A stretch of DNA of 64,000 nt, taken from the NCBI GenBank assembly GCA_017861365.1, contig JAGFXR010000009.1, positions 1 through 64,000 of the forward strand. Direction: 5' to 3'. How positions within the stretch are numbered: the first letter of the stretch is position 1; the number at the start of each line of letters is the position of its first letter. Source of the stretch: Oscillospiraceae bacterium (GTDB lineage: Bacteria; Bacillota; Clostridia; Oscillospirales; Oscillospiraceae). The notes under the pieces are model-generated. The model ran no database searches. It saw nothing but the letters and a program-made list of their open reading frames with translations, and was not told the origin of the DNA. Both the position numbers and the translations under genes were made by a program. This document shows positions 29,345 through 41,718 of the stretch, piece by piece.

Positions 29345-30154
29345 TCAGCAAAGGGCGATCATGGCAGCCTGAGAACCCCGGTCGGTTCCGTGGACGCGGT
29401 GGCTCCAGTATTGATCGGGATGACAGGCGGTGCACACATCGCTGACGGCGATATGGCTCTTCCACAGTCCGGCCCGTTCAAGCAGATCCGCGTTGATGCC
29501 CTTCAGGTCAACATTAAATTTTCCGGCCGGCCGGGTCTGAATGAAGGGAAACACCGAGGCGCCCAAAGCCTCCGTCAGGGCGTTGGGCACATCCTCGTGG
29601 GTTTCAAAATGGCACTGCCCGATGCCCGGGCCGATGGCCGCGAGAATCTGCTCCGGGTGGCAGCCAAAGACGGAGGTCATGCGCTCCACGGCGTGGGAGA
29701 CGATGCCCGCCGCCGTGCCGCGCCAGCCCGCATGAACAGCGGCGACAACCCTGCGCTCCGGGTCGTAGAGCAGAATGGGGATGCAGTCTGCCGTAAACAC
29801 CACCAGCAGCATTCCAGGCACGTCGGTGATCAGTCCGTCTCCTTCCTCCGTGGGGGGGGAGAGGCCGCGGCTGCCGTCCGCTGAGGTAATCAGGCGGATG
29901 ATGTTCCCGTGAGTCTGGCGGTTCATAATAATCCGATCGTCCTGATACCCGATGGCGTCCAGAAAACGGCGGTAATTCTCCTGTACCCGGGACAGGTCGT
30001 CTCCACGGGAAAAGCCCAGGTTCATGCTGGCCCAAGGACCTTCGCTGACGCCGCCCGCCCGGGTGGAAAACCCATGGCAGACACCGCCCGCGGCAGTGAA
30101 GCCGTCGGCAGTGAGATAATGAACGCCATTGTAATTCCGCTCAAGCAAATTCAT
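29345..30154 (-). CDS. pgeF: Laccase-domain protein, peptidoglycan editing factor PgeF (YlmD/YfiH)
   Basis: A 269-residue member of the YfiH/YlmD family. Homologues are active on purine nucleosides (adenosine deaminase/phosphorylase-type) and in E. coli remove mis-incorporated amino acids from peptidoglycan precursors. Visible: HGFSTRAGGVSEGPWASMNL, then the copper/zinc-binding motifs TADCIPILLYDPERRVVAAV followed by HAGWRGTAAGIV, and AIGPGIGQCHFE. ATG 30154 follows GGAAGGGA. It is 25 bases after secA. Confidence 0.9.
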   Translation of the reverse strand: MNLLERNYNGVHYLTADGFTAAGGVCHGFSTRAGGVSEGPWASMNLGFSRGDDLSRVQENYRRFLDAIGYQDDRIIMNRQTHGNIIRLITSADGSRGLSPPTEEGDGLITDVPGMLLVVFTADCIPILLYDPERRVVAAVHAGWRGTAAGIVSHAVERMTSVFGCHPEQILAAIGPGIGQCHFETHEDVPNALTEALGASVFPFIQTRPAGKFNVDLKGINADLLERAGLWKSHIAVSDVCTACHPDQYWSHRVHGTDRGSQAAMIALC

Positions 30155-30179
30155 AAAAAGTCCCTTCCAACGAGGAAGC

Positions 30180-32927
<2,748 letters not shown>

Positions 32928-32981
32928 GATCTATAGTCACCTTTCTTTTGTGTAGGGTACTCACATCGATAGACGGAACCT

Positions 32982-32987
32982 AGTATA
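32982..32987 (-). promoter_or_regulatory. Likely secA -10 element
   Basis: Minus strand TATACT preceded by TGC (extended -10), about 55 bases before the secA start. The -35 candidate is weak (TTTCTT, 17 bases away). Confidence 0.45.
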
Positions 32988-33064
32988 GCACATGTCATGG
33001 CAAGAAGAAAGAGAAAAATTCTTGCATTTGACACAGTTTACGGTTTATTAAAAATCTGTGGCGC

Positions 33065-34294
33065 CTATCCGACGATTTTTCCGTCATACAGGTCGACAGC
33101 GGCGATGACTATTTCCTCGCCCGCCCGCAGATAGTCGCTATCCGATGCTTCCGAAGTGGGGCTGACCAGATAATAACCCTCTCCGCTGTAAATGATATCC
33201 ACCGGCTTGAATTTGGCCTGAAGTCCCGTTACCGTATACACACCGGAGCGGCCGGTTTCGTCAAAGCGGATGGCGTCGGTGGGCACGCGGATTCCGCTGT
33301 AAGTGGTGAACACAAGCTCCGCCGTCTGCTTGCGCAGCAGGGTGATATCCGCAAGGCAGGTATCGGTGGAGAAGACCACCACACACTGCCCGTCCTCCGT
33401 CTCGCTGACGCGGTCCACCGTCATGGAGATCTCACCGGTATAATCCTGTGAAAACACCAGATCGGCGGTGCTCTCCAATCTTGAGGCGGAGGCCTCGTCC
33501 ATTACTGCGGCAAAATACCAGTTGATTCCCGTGATGATTTTTCCAAGGCTGCCGCTGGAAGCAGTGACGGACTGGGAGAGCAGCGACTGAAGGCTTGATA
33601 CGGTCAGGCTGTCCAGATCGGAAGGAGTAATGAGGCTCTCATAGCCGTCCACCGAGCCGGAAAACAACCCCGAGCAGGGCGCTGTGACCGACGTGGTATC
33701 AAGAGAAGACTGAGAGGAGAGCTGACTGATCTGGGTGCTGTAGTTGTTGATCTGAGTTTGGATGTCCGTCAGGCTCTCTCCGTTTTCGTCAAATAAATAG
33801 CTGTGCTTGAGAGTCAGGCTTTTCAGATTGAGAGCGCTGTCGTCCAGATCGGACAGATCACCCTGGGATACCTCGGTATGAAGCTTGGCGATGGCGGCTA
33901 TGATGCTCGCGTCCATGGAGGAGGCGTCCTCCGCGCTGCCGGAGCTGCTCAGGGCGTACTCCAGCTGTTCCTTCTCATCCTCCAGTGCTTCCATCTGCTG
34001 TTTACGCAGCAGGGCGTCCTGGCTGCTGTAGAGCAGCGCCACCTGCTGCTGATTAGCGACATTTTCCCCCTCGCTGCAAAGCTGCTCCACCAGGGTTCCC
34101 GCTCCTGTCAGCACAGTCTCCGAGCGGACGACCAGACCCTCAATCTCCTGGCTGTCGTTGACTGTCTGGGAATAGGCGATGGCGGTACGAAAAGGGTTAT
34201 TGATACTCTGCCACAGGTATACCCCGATATAGGTGACGATGGTAACCATCAGAAGAAGCATCAGCGCCTTAGTAAGGGGTTTTCCCTGCCTCAT
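33065..34294 (-). CDS. HlyD-like membrane fusion (adaptor) protein
   Basis: A 409-residue protein with an N-terminal anchor (ALMLLLMVTIVTYIGVYLW), then a barrel-sandwich half (ANQQQVALLYSSQDAL), a long coiled-coil hairpin (about residues 90-190) and the matching second half (VTAPCSGLFSGSVDGYESLI). These are features of HlyD-type adaptors, which in Gram-positives connect to ABC exporters. No exporter gene is next to it. Gram-positive genomes often keep such a gene near ylmE-sepF, so a structural or division role is possible. ATG 34294; GGAGG lies upstream. Confidence 0.6.
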   Translation of the reverse strand: MRQGKPLTKALMLLLMVTIVTYIGVYLWQSINNPFRTAIAYSQTVNDSQEIEGLVVRSETVLTGAGTLVEQLCSEGENVANQQQVALLYSSQDALLRKQQMEALEDEKEQLEYALSSSGSAEDASSMDASIIAAIAKLHTEVSQGDLSDLDDSALNLKSLTLKHSYLFDENGESLTDIQTQINNYSTQISQLSSQSSLDTTSVTAPCSGLFSGSVDGYESLITPSDLDSLTVSSLQSLLSQSVTASSGSLGKIITGINWYFAAVMDEASASRLESTADLVFSQDYTGEISMTVDRVSETEDGQCVVVFSTDTCLADITLLRKQTAELVFTTYSGIRVPTDAIRFDETGRSGVYTVTGLQAKFKPVDIIYSGEGYYLVSPTSEASDSDYLRAGEEIVIAAVDLYDGKIVG

Positions 34295-34324
34295 TTGTTT
34301 GGTTCCTCCTTGGGAATGAAACGC

Positions 34325-34379
34325 GCCCCGCGCTGCGGGGCATATTCAAACGGCGGCAAGGACTGTTCCCTTGCCGCCG
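34325..34379 (-). terminator. Terminator hairpins after hfq
   Basis: Two GC-rich hairpins in the gap downstream of hfq: GCCCCGC with GCGGGGC (34325-34341) and CGGCGGCAAGG with CCTTGCCGCCG (34351-34379). The U-runs after them are short on the minus strand, so efficiency is uncertain. Confidence 0.5.
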
Positions 34380-34396
34380 GGTGTTACAGACTGCGG

Positions 34397-34633
34397 TCAG
34401 TTGCCGTCCGGCTCCTCATCCAGAGAGAGCGGACGCTCCGGAACAATGGTGGAGATAGCGTGCTTATAAATCATCTGCTGCTTCCCATCCGTGACCAGAA
34501 TCACCACAAAAGCGTCGAAGCCGGTGATTGTCCCGCGAAGCTGATAGCCGTTCACCAAAAACACAATGACCGAGAAATGAGCACGGCGGGCGCGGGTCAG
34601 AAAGATATCCTGTAAATTATTTGATTTTTGCAT
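34397..34633 (-). CDS. hfq: RNA chaperone Hfq
   Basis: A 78-residue Sm-like RNA chaperone that pairs small RNAs with mRNAs. [13 protein letters not shown] is the N-terminal helix, Sm1 ends with [10 protein letters not shown] and Sm2 is [10 protein letters not shown] (the family motif YKHAIST). The tail is short and acidic, as in Gram-positive Hfq. It follows miaA by 74 bases, the widely conserved miaA-hfq pair. ATG 34633 behind AGGAG. Confidence 0.96.
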   Translation of the reverse strand: MQKSNNLQDIFLTRARRAHFSVIVFLVNGYQLRGTITGFDAFVVILVTDGKQQMIYKHAISTIVPERPLSLDEEPDGN

Positions 34634-34707
34634 GATGTACGCACTCCTTTTTTTCTTTCCGTATTCAGTATGCTGAATCGTGCTTGGACAGGCTGTAGAT
34701 GGAGCTA

Positions 34708-35658
34708 TTATATACCAAAATCTGTAACTTGATCGATCGAAAAGTGTCGAAGCGCTTCAAAATTCATCGCCTCGTCCCAATAAAACCATCTGGTATCCGG
34801 ATTTCTGCGGAACCAGGTCAGCTGGCGCTTTGCGTACTGGCGGCTGCGGAGCTTGACCTCTTCCGCGCCCTCGGCCGGGGAACGCCCCTCCGCCAGGGCG
34901 GACGCCAGTTCCTTGTATCCAATGGCCTGCATGGCGGTGCAAGACGGGTCAATGCCGTCCCCGAGAAGTCCCCGCACCTCTTTCTCCAGGCCGTTTGCCA
35001 TCATCTCGTCTACCCTGCGGTCAATCCGGGCCCACATCGCCGCTCTGTCGTGAAACGCAAGACCCAGAGTCAGCGCATGGTAGCGCGGCGGTAGCGCGGC
35101 GGTTTCCTCGTTATGCTCGGAAATGGTTTTTCCGGTTTCATACCATACCTCCAGCGCACGGATGATGCGTTTTTCGTCGTTGGGATGCAGCCGTGCTGCC
35201 GTGCTCGGGTCAACAGCCCTCAGCTCCGCCAAAAGCGGTTCCAGCCCCTGCTGGAGGGCAAACTGCCGCAGCCGCGCACGATGCCCGCTGTCTGGATGAA
35301 ACGCGGCAAACTCCCGGCCCGCCGCCAACGCGTCGATATACAGCCCCGTGCCGCCCGCCACAATGGGAATCTTGCCCCGGGAGAGAATGGCGTCTACGCA
35401 GGGGATGGCCTCCGACACATACCGGGCAACGGAATATGCCTCCCAGGGCTCCGCCACGTCCAGCATATGGTGGGGAACGCCTCTGCGCTCCGCCATGGTG
35501 GGCTTCGCCGTGCCGATGTCCATGCTTCGGTAAACCTGCATGGAATCCGCCGAAATCACCTCTCCGTTCAGCAGCAGGGCAAGCTCCGCCGCCAGCTGTG
35601 TTTTCCCCGAGGCGGTGGGACCCACAATGCAGAGGATGGTTCCAACGGGTTCGGTCAT
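34708..35658 (-). CDS. miaA: tRNA dimethylallyltransferase
   Basis: MiaA transfers a dimethylallyl group to A37 of tRNAs that read UNN codons. The 316-residue protein shows P-loop [11 protein letters not shown], the substrate loop [48 protein letters not shown] and the C-terminal [11 protein letters not shown] and [16 protein letters not shown] 35658 has AGGAAAGGA upstream and its promoter is TTGTCT-17-TATAAT on the minus strand. Confidence 0.97.
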   Translation of the reverse strand: MTEPVGTILCIVGPTASGKTQLAAELALLLNGEVISADSMQVYRSMDIGTAKPTMAERRGVPHHMLDVAEPWEAYSVARYVSEAIPCVDAILSRGKIPIVAGGTGLYIDALAAGREFAAFHPDSGHRARLRQFALQQGLEPLLAELRAVDPSTAARLHPNDEKRIIRALEVWYETGKTISEHNEETAALPPRYHALTLGLAFHDRAAMWARIDRRVDEMMANGLEKEVRGLLGDGIDPSCTAMQAIGYKELASALAEGRSPAEGAEEVKLRSRQYAKRQLTWFRRNPDTRWFYWDEAMNFEALRHFSIDQVTDFGI

Positions 35659-35701
35659 GGTTGCGTTCCTTTCCTGGCGGTTTTACTGTGGTCGCAACAC
35701 C

Positions 35702-35773
35702 ATTATACTCCTTTTTTTTCCCATAGACAAGCTGAAGTTGCATTTGCAATTTTAAATCACATATGATATCATA
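35702..35773. promoter_or_regulatory. Divergent promoters for miaA and the DUF1836 gene
   Basis: Minus strand: TTGTCT (35725-35730), 17 bases, TATAAT (35702-35707) for miaA-hfq. Plus strand: TTGCAT (35738-35743), 18 bases, TATGAT (35762-35767) for the DUF1836 gene. The plus -10 box lies in the perfect 12-bp palindrome TATGATATCATA (35762-35773), a possible operator. Confidence 0.55.
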
Positions 35774-35813
35774 ACAAAAATCAAGTTGATTCATTCAGGG
35801 GAGGTTTTCTTAG

Positions 35814-36326
35814 TTGGAACAGATCGGAGATTTAAAATCACGTATGCTGCAGGAGCGCCCCGTGGAATGGGACGATCTTCCGGATCTCAATCTTTACATG
35901 GATCAGGTGGTGTCCTACCTCCCCCGCCAGCTGATTCATTACGGGGAGGGCGAGACCCTCACCCCGGCCATGGTGAATAACTATATAAAGGATGGGCTTC
36001 TCCCCCGGGCTCAGGGGAAAAAATATGACCGCACCCATCTGGGATATCTGACCGCCATCTGCGCCCTGAAGCCGGTTTTGTCGGTGAAGGAAATCTGTCA
36101 GCTGCTGGGAGCCTGCGGAGAGGGAAAAGAGCCTCAGGCGATGTATGAGATGTTTCTGGGTGAGCTGGACGGTGCGCTGACGGAGACGGCTGAATCCCTG
36201 CATGAGACCGTTTCCCCGGAAGAGCTGCCCCGTCTGGCGCTGGGACTTGCGCTGCGCAGCTATGCCGACAAGCTGGCCTGCGAGCGGGTGCTCGATATTT
36301 TAGCGGGAGGAAGCGTTCATGAATGA
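35814..36326 (+). CDS. DUF1836 protein
   Basis: A 170-residue DUF1836 protein of unknown function, a Firmicute family whose N-terminal half looks like a MerR-type helix-turn-helix: TLTPAMVNNYIKDGLLPRAQ followed by GKKYDRTHLGYLTAICALK. The rest is helical. It could be a DNA-binding regulator, perhaps of its neighbours. TTG 35814 is preferred: GGGGAGG is nine bases upstream. The stop overlaps degV by eight bases, so the two are co-translated. Confidence 0.75.
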   Translation: MEQIGDLKSRMLQERPVEWDDLPDLNLYMDQVVSYLPRQLIHYGEGETLTPAMVNNYIKDGLLPRAQGKKYDRTHLGYLTAICALKPVLSVKEICQLLGACGEGKEPQAMYEMFLGELDGALTETAESLHETVSPEELPRLALGLALRSYADKLACERVLDILAGGSVHE

Positions 36327-37191
36327 ATTTGTGATTGTGACCGATTCCGCCGCTGACCTCTCGCCCGAGCTGATTGAGGAAATGGAGACGGTTGTCATCC
36401 CCCTGACGTACAACATTCAGGGCAGGGATAATCCCAACTATCCCGATCACCGGGAAATGGACCCACACACTTTTTATGAGCTGCTGCGGCGGGGCGAGCC
36501 CGCCACCACCGCCGCTATCAATGTCAGCGCTTATACCGAGACACTGACGCCCATTCTGGAAGCAGGGAAGGATATCCTTCTGATGGTGTTTTCCTCCGGA
36601 CTGTCTACCACCTATCAATCCGCCCTGATCGCGGCAGAGGAGCTGCGGGAGGCGTTTCCCCAACGGGTCATCCGCACGGTGGATACCCTCTGCGCGTCGC
36701 TGGGGCAGGGACTTTTGGTCTGGCACGCCTGCCGGAAACGGGGGGAGGGGCTGACCCTGGACGAGGTGTGTGCCTGGGCGGAGGAGAACAAGCTGCACCT
36801 GTGCCACTGGTTCACCGTGGACGACCTCAATCATTTAAAGCGCGGGGGCCGGGTTTCCGCGGCCACCGCCTTGCTGGGCACCATGCTTTCCATCAAGCCC
36901 GTCCTTCATGTGGACGACGAGGGGCATCTGATCAACATGTCAAAGGTGAGAGGCCGGGCAGCGGCTCTGTCCGCGCTGGTGGATCAGATGGAGAACACTG
37001 CCGTTGAGCCAGCGGGGCAGACTGTTTTTATCAGCCACGGCGACGCGCCGGACGACGCGCGGCTGGTGGCGGAGGACGTGAAGGCCCGGTTCGGGGTGGG
37101 GCGGGTGGTTATCAATACCATTGGCCCGGTGATCGGCGCCCACAGCGGCCCCGGCACCATCGCGCTGTTTTTCCTTGGCACAAACCGATAA
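36319..37191 (+). CDS. degV: DegV family fatty-acid-binding protein
   Basis: A 290-residue DegV protein, which binds a fatty acid and can act with fatty acid kinase FakA to make acyl phosphate. It begins VIVTDSAADLSPELIEEMET, then VIPLTYNI, the TTAAINVSAYTETL and LMVFSSGLSTTYQSALIA stretches, and IRTVDTLCASLGQGLLV. FakA is not nearby. The name degV is by family; the exact paralogue (FakB-like) cannot be set. Confidence 0.9.
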   Translation: MNEFVIVTDSAADLSPELIEEMETVVIPLTYNIQGRDNPNYPDHREMDPHTFYELLRRGEPATTAAINVSAYTETLTPILEAGKDILLMVFSSGLSTTYQSALIAAEELREAFPQRVIRTVDTLCASLGQGLLVWHACRKRGEGLTLDEVCAWAEENKLHLCHWFTVDDLNHLKRGGRVSAATALLGTMLSIKPVLHVDDEGHLINMSKVRGRAAALSALVDQMENTAVEPAGQTVFISHGDAPDDARLVAEDVKARFGVGRVVINTIGPVIGAHSGPGTIALFFLGTNR

Positions 37192-37204
37192 TCCGGAGGT
37201 TGGA

Positions 37205-38146
37205 ATGGACGATATTACCTGGCTTGAAATTAGCATTGACGCCCCGGCGGCGGAGCTGGAGCTTCTCTCCGCTCAGCTGACCGCCAACGGCCTGACCGGC
37301 TTGGTCATTGAGGATGAGGCGGATTTTCAGCAATTTTTGGAACAGAACCATCAGTATTGGGATTTCGTGGACGATGAGCTGCTAAACGCCATGAAGGGTG
37401 TTGCCCGCGTCAAATTTTATGTCACGGATGACGAGGAAGGGCAGCGGCAATTGAGCCGCTACACTGTGGGGCTGGAGGGCTATTCCTATGCCAGCCGCCC
37501 GTTGAAGGAGCACGACTGGGCCACCAGCTGGCAGAAGTATTATAAGCCGCTTGCCGTGGGGGAGCGGATTTATATCGTGCCTCAGTGGGAGCGGGAAATC
37601 CCTGTGCCGGAGGGGCGCACCGCGGTCTATTTAAATCCTGGACTGACCTTCGGCACCGGAGGCCACGCTTCCACCCAGCTGTGTCTGGAGGGGCTGGAGC
37701 ATATCAGCCGTCCGGGGTGTACCGTGCTGGATCTGGGCTGCGGCAGCGGAATTCTCTCCGTGGCGGCCCTGTGCCTAGGGGCGTCCCGCGCCGTGGGCGT
37801 GGACATTGACCCCAAGGCGGTGGATGTGGCCTATGAAAACGCTGGCCTCAACGGCATCGGGCGCGACCGTTATCTGGTTCGGGCAGGTAATGTACTGGCC
37901 GACGAAGGGCTGGTGAGCGAGCTGGCCCGGGAGCGGTATGATATTATACTGGCCAACATTGTGGCCGATGTGATTATTCCCCTGTCCGCATTTGCCCGCC
38001 GCTTGATGAAGGAGGGCGCCGTGTTCCTCTGTTCCGGCATCATTGACCAGCGGGCGGGCGAGGTGGAAGCCGCGCTGGTGAAAAACGGATTTACCATCAT
38101 GGAGCGCAGAGAGAAGAACGGCTGGGTGGCCCTGACCGCCCAATAG
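37205..38146 (+). CDS. prmA: Ribosomal protein L11 methyltransferase
   Basis: PrmA adds methyl groups to L11 using SAM. The 313-residue protein has the N-terminal substrate domain (WLEISIDAPAAELELLSAQL), then the Rossmann part with motif I VLDLGCGSGILSVAA, DIDPKAVDVAYENA and the NIVADVIIPL motif (family NILA). ATG 37205 is chosen because CCGGAGG precedes it; a longer frame overlaps degV. It follows degV by 13 bases and precedes rplU. Confidence 0.93.
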   Translation: MDDITWLEISIDAPAAELELLSAQLTANGLTGLVIEDEADFQQFLEQNHQYWDFVDDELLNAMKGVARVKFYVTDDEEGQRQLSRYTVGLEGYSYASRPLKEHDWATSWQKYYKPLAVGERIYIVPQWEREIPVPEGRTAVYLNPGLTFGTGGHASTQLCLEGLEHISRPGCTVLDLGCGSGILSVAALCLGASRAVGVDIDPKAVDVAYENAGLNGIGRDRYLVRAGNVLADEGLVSELARERYDIILANIVADVIIPLSAFARRLMKEGAVFLCSGIIDQRAGEVEAALVKNGFTIMERREKNGWVALTAQ

Positions 38147-38185
38147 GCCCCGTTTCAGGCAATTGGTGATTTTTGAAATTCATGA

Positions 38186-38300
38186 TTGACAAAGTGTGAG
38201 AAGTTCGATATACTATCAAAGCCGCTTTGAATGGGTTATAAGCGGGACAAACCGTCCTCACCCCCGACAGCGAGTCCGTGATAAAGGAAAGAGGTGCAAC
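38186..38300 (+). promoter_or_regulatory. rplU promoter and leader
   Basis: TTGACA (38186-38191), 17 bases, TATACT (38209-38214): a strong promoter 90 bases before rplU. The transcribed leader (about 38221-38300) contains short inverted stretches (ATAAGCGGGACAAACCG region) and may hold an L21 autoregulatory leader; the promoter is clear, the RNA element is only a suggestion. Confidence 0.6.
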
Positions 38301-38304
38301 GCAC

Positions 38305-38616
38305 ATGCAAGCAATTATTGAAACCGGCGGCAAGCAGTACAAGGTTGCCGAAGGCGACGTCGTCTACATTGAGAAGCTGCCCGTGGATTCCGGAGACACC
38401 GTCAAGTTTGACCGCGTTTTGGCGGTTCTGGACGGAGAGAAGGCCACTTTCGGCGCTCCCGTGGTTTCCGGCGCGACCGTGGAGGCCAGCGTGGTGAAGA
38501 ATGGCAGAGGCAAGAAGGTTCTGGTCTTTAAGTACAAGGCCAAGAAGAACTACCGCCGCCGCCAGGGTCATCGCCAGCCCTACACCAAGATTGAGATCAC
38601 TAAGGTCAACGCTTAA
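38305..38616 (+). CDS. rplU: 50S ribosomal protein L21
   Basis: A 103-residue large-subunit protein: [20 protein letters not shown] at the start, [32 protein letters not shown] (written as two pieces) in the rRNA-binding tail. It is the first gene of the rplU-prp-rpmA set, the usual Firmicute arrangement. ATG 38305 follows AAAGAGGTG. Confidence 0.97.
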   Translation: MQAIIETGGKQYKVAEGDVVYIEKLPVDSGDTVKFDRVLAVLDGEKATFGAPVVSGATVEASVVKNGRGKKVLVFKYKAKKNYRRRQGHRQPYTKIEITKVNA

Positions 38617-38621
38617 CCGGC

Positions 38622-38966
38622 ATGACCACCGTTACGTTTTTTTCTGAGGAGGAGCGCGTTACCGGCTTTTCCGTCTCAGGACACAGCGGCTACGCCCCCG
38701 AGGGCGCGGACATTGTCTGCGCCGCGGTTACCAGCGCCGTGCGTCTGGCGGAGTGCACCATAAACGAGGTGCTGGGGCTGGAGGCCTCGGTGAAGGCCAG
38801 GCAGAAGGATGCGTTTATTTCCATCAGGCTTCCCAGAGCTCTGGGCGATAGCAGCGACAGCGTTTGTCAGGCGCTCCTGACGGGCATGATGGTCTATCTG
38901 ACCCAGCTGCATGAGGAATACCCGGAGCATTTACTTGTATTAGAACATGACGATTCGGAGGTGTAA
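38622..38966 (+). CDS. prp: Ribosomal-processing cysteine protease Prp
   Basis: A 114-residue Prp (YsxB) protease, placed between rplU and rpmA. The catalytic pair is visible in [20 protein letters not shown]: histidine in GHSG and cysteine in [10 protein letters not shown]. Prp removes the N-terminal extension of L27, and here the next gene, L27, carries that extension with the cleavage site FF/AHKK. Without cleavage the L27 tail would not reach the peptidyl-transferase centre. Confidence 0.92.
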   Translation: MTTVTFFSEEERVTGFSVSGHSGYAPEGADIVCAAVTSAVRLAECTINEVLGLEASVKARQKDAFISIRLPRALGDSSDSVCQALLTGMMVYLTQLHEEYPEHLLVLEHDDSEV

Positions 38967-38970
38967 TACC

Positions 38971-39258
38971 ATGTTGAATATCGGACTTCAATTTTTCGCC
39001 CATAAAAAGGGCGGCGGCTCCACCAAGAACGGCCGTGACTCCAATTCCAAGCGCCTTGGAGTCAAGCGCGGCGACGGTCAGTTTGTTCTGGCCGGCAACA
39101 TTCTGGTGCGCCAGCGCGGAACCCACATCCATCCCGGCGTGAACGTCGGCAAGGGCAGCGACGATACCCTGTTTGCCACGAAAGACGGAAGAGTCAAATT
39201 CGAGCGTCTGGGTAAGGATCGCAAGCAGGTCTCCATTGTTGAGGAGATTGCGCAGTAA
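38971..39258 (+). CDS. rpmA: 50S ribosomal protein L27 with Prp-cleaved extension
   Basis: A 95-residue L27. It begins [20 protein letters not shown]; the first nine residues are the Firmicute extension that Prp removes between FF and AHKK, leaving the tail that touches tRNA at the peptidyl-transferase centre. The core [20 protein letters not shown] is canonical. ATG 38971 follows GGAGGTG; the extra in-frame codons upstream lack a ribosome site. Confidence 0.96.
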   Translation: MLNIGLQFFAHKKGGGSTKNGRDSNSKRLGVKRGDGQFVLAGNILVRQRGTHIHPGVNVGKGSDDTLFATKDGRVKFERLGKDRKQVSIVEEIAQ

Positions 39259-39271
39259 CAACCGTGCATAT

Positions 39272-39322
39272 GAGAGGGGCTGTCGCGGCCGATTGAAAAA
39301 TCGTATGCGGCAGCTCTTTTTC
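39272..39322 (+). terminator. Terminator or attenuator after rpmA
   Basis: An imperfect hairpin, left arm ending in CGATT (39272-39294) and right arm starting AATCG (39299-39316), followed by TTTTT. It would limit read-through from the ribosomal protein genes into obg. Confidence 0.6.
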
Positions 39323-39385
39323 TTTGGTATGAGAGCACGGCAATTTGGAAAAACTCAAGTATCTTCTTTTGGAAGGAGTGTTTGT

Positions 39386-40663
39386 ATGCCAGCATTTATC
39401 GATACCGCAAAGATCAGCGTCCGCGCCGGAAACGGCGGAAACGGAGCCGTCTCCTTCCATCGGGAGAAGTACGTGGCCGCGGGAGGACCCGACGGTGGGG
39501 ATGGGGGCAAGGGCGGTAATATTGTCCTTCAAACTGATAGCCATATGTCCACGCTAATGGATTTTCGCTACAAGCGAAAGTACACGGCGGAAAACGGGGC
39601 GGACGGCAGTCAACGTCAGCGCACCGGCAAGGACGGAGCCGATCTGGTGATCCGCGTGCCCATAGGCACTGTGGTGCGGGACGCGGAGACCCGCGAAGTT
39701 ATGAAGGATATGTCCGACGAGGAGCCCTTTATTCTGGCCAAAGGCGGAAAAGGGGGCTGGGGCAATCAGCACTTTGCCACACCCACCCGCCAGGCGCCCC
39801 GCTTTGCCAAGGGTGGACTGATGGGTGAGAGCCGGGAGGTGGCGCTGGAGCTTAAGCTGCTGGCGGATGTGGGGCTGGTGGGATTCCCCAACGTGGGAAA
39901 ATCCACGCTGCTCTCGGTGGTCAGCAAGGCGCAGCCCAAGATCGCCAATTATCATTTTACCACCCTTTTTCCCAATTTGGGTGTGGTCTATGTGGAAGAG
40001 GGAGTTTCCTTTGTGATGGCGGACATCCCCGGCATCATTGAGGGAGCATCGGAGGGAGCGGGTCTGGGCCATGACTTCCTGCGCCATATTGACCGATGCC
40101 GCCTGCTGATCCATGTGGTGGATGTGTCGGGCAGCGAGGGGCGAAACCCGGTGGAGGACTTTATCGCCATCAATCAGGAGCTCTATCAGTATTCCCCAGA
40201 GCTTGCCCAGCGCCCGATGATCGTGGTGGGAAACAAGGTGGATATCGCCGAGAACCGCGACGACATTGAGCTGTTAAAGGGACATGCCGAGGCACTGGGA
40301 CTGCCCTTTTTCGAGCTCTCCGCCGCTGCTCATCAGGGGGTGCGGGAGCTTGTGTTCGCCGCCGCCCAGCGGTTGAAAACGCTTCCTCCCGTCAAGGTGT
40401 TCGAGCCGGACTATGTTCCGCGGCTTCCGGAGGTGGATCTGTCGGAGCCTCTCTCCGTCCAGCAGGAGGACGGCCTTTGGCTGATCGAGGGGCCATGGCT
40501 CCAGCGGCTGATGTCCAACGTCAACTTCGGCGACTATGAGTCCCGCAACTGGTTCGATAAAAAGCTCAGGGAGTCCGGCCTGTTTGACCGGCTGGAGGAG
40601 ATGGGCATTCAGGACGGCGACATCGTCTCCATGTATAACTGGGAATTTCAGTATCAAAAATAA
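39386..40663 (+). CDS. obg: GTPase Obg
   Basis: A 425-residue essential GTPase linked to late 50S assembly and stress signalling. The glycine-rich Obg fold is at the start ([35 protein letters not shown]), then the G domain with G1 [12 protein letters not shown]3 DIPGIIEGA and G4 NKVD, and the C-terminal OCT domain ([20 protein letters not shown] to [16 protein letters not shown]), which is present only in some Firmicutes. ATG 39386 has GGAAGGAG before it. Confidence 0.96.
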   Translation: MPAFIDTAKISVRAGNGGNGAVSFHREKYVAAGGPDGGDGGKGGNIVLQTDSHMSTLMDFRYKRKYTAENGADGSQRQRTGKDGADLVIRVPIGTVVRDAETREVMKDMSDEEPFILAKGGKGGWGNQHFATPTRQAPRFAKGGLMGESREVALELKLLADVGLVGFPNVGKSTLLSVVSKAQPKIANYHFTTLFPNLGVVYVEEGVSFVMADIPGIIEGASEGAGLGHDFLRHIDRCRLLIHVVDVSGSEGRNPVEDFIAINQELYQYSPELAQRPMIVVGNKVDIAENRDDIELLKGHAEALGLPFFELSAAAHQGVRELVFAAAQRLKTLPPVKVFEPDYVPRLPEVDLSEPLSVQQEDGLWLIEGPWLQRLMSNVNFGDYESRNWFDKKLRESGLFDRLEEMGIQDGDIVSMYNWEFQYQK

Positions 40664-40667
40664 AAAA

Positions 40668-40706
40668 GATACCGCCAACCGTTTTGAACAAACGGTTGGC
40701 GGTATC
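40668..40706. terminator. Bidirectional terminator between obg and the lipoprotein gene
   Basis: A perfect 17-bp hairpin (arms GATACCGCCAACCGTTT and its complement). On the minus strand it is followed by six T, so it is a strong terminator for the leftward lipoprotein gene and likely also ends obg. Confidence 0.88.
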
Positions 40707-40752
40707 TGCGTTTGGCCTCTTCTTCTGATCCAATGTGGGCAGATGCCCCGGT

Positions 40753-41718
40753 TTAATCGGAGCTGTCGTCGGACAGAGTAATGCCTGTGGTTCCGATTTC
40801 TACACACTTCCATCCGTCAACGGTTTTCTGCAACTCCACCTGCCTGGTAACCAGCCACATGCCTTGCGCGGTTCCGCTCTCCGCAAGTTCCATACCGTCG
40901 CCTACCCGCCATGCTCCGGAGGTTTCGTCCACCGGAGTGACAGCCAGAACTAGGGTGAAGCAGAAACGATTGGCATCCGCCGAGGTTTCGTAGATTTCCG
41001 AGCTGTAAAGCTGGGCGGCGGTGACTGCATAGGAACTCCCCGGTGCAAACGTGAGGTAAGCCGCAGCCAGAGCCTCTCCATAGGCGCTGGCAACCTTTGA
41101 AGCATTGGCGGTCTCACGGCTGATGGAAATGCCGTCCACCGCCGCCTGATACTCCAGATTGTCATACCAGCCCCGGAACAGCTCCGCAACAGTGGACTGG
41201 CCGCTTTGCGGAGTGGCGGTGAACCACCGCTCCACGCCGTCCTGATAATAGTAGACCAGATTCCCTTCAGAGAAAAACTGAAAATAATTTGAACCAATGC
41301 CGTTGGAGATGGTAACGATGTAATCGGACGTTTCGGGAACCGTCTCTTCCGGAAGCTCGTCCCAGCTGTAGGAACCGGAGAGGCATTGCTCATAGTACTG
41401 CCCGGCGGAGCTCTCATCGGACAATTCCTTATCCTTCCAGCCTTTGCTGTCGGCAAGTTGCAGCGACAGGTATACAACATCACCGTTTCCGATATTTTCG
41501 GCAAACAGTGCGGCAATTTGATCGTTTAGATCGATGTCGGCAGAGACAGACGTTGTTTCGGTTTCGGAAGCCGTGCTCGAAGCGGTTTCCTCGGAGGTAC
41601 CGCTCGTCTCTTCTCTCTGGAAACAGCCCGTCAGAGAAACGGTCATCAAGAGTGCGATCACAGCCGGAACCAGACGGTACGGCGTTTGTCCTGCAGCGGA
41701 TAAGCGGCGGAACAGCAT
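40753..41718 (-). CDS. Lipoprotein of unknown function
   Basis: A 321-residue exported lipoprotein: signal LVPAVIALLMTVSLTGCFQR with lipobox LTGC, then a Ser/Thr/Glu-rich linker of about 30 residues and a single domain without motifs I recognise. Its ending (VGDGMELAESGTAQGMWLVT and VELQKTVDGWKCVEIGTTGI) reads like an NTF2-like or DUF4829-type region, weakly. ATG 41718 follows GGGAGGA. It stands alone between obg and padR, both on the other strand. Confidence 0.6.
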   Translation of the reverse strand: MLFRRLSAAGQTPYRLVPAVIALLMTVSLTGCFQREETSGTSEETASSTASETETTSVSADIDLNDQIAALFAENIGNGDVVYLSLQLADSKGWKDKELSDESSAGQYYEQCLSGSYSWDELPEETVPETSDYIVTISNGIGSNYFQFFSEGNLVYYYQDGVERWFTATPQSGQSTVAELFRGWYDNLEYQAAVDGISISRETANASKVASAYGEALAAAYLTFAPGSSYAVTAAQLYSSEIYETSADANRFCFTLVLAVTPVDETSGAWRVGDGMELAESGTAQGMWLVTRQVELQKTVDGWKCVEIGTTGITLSDDSSD

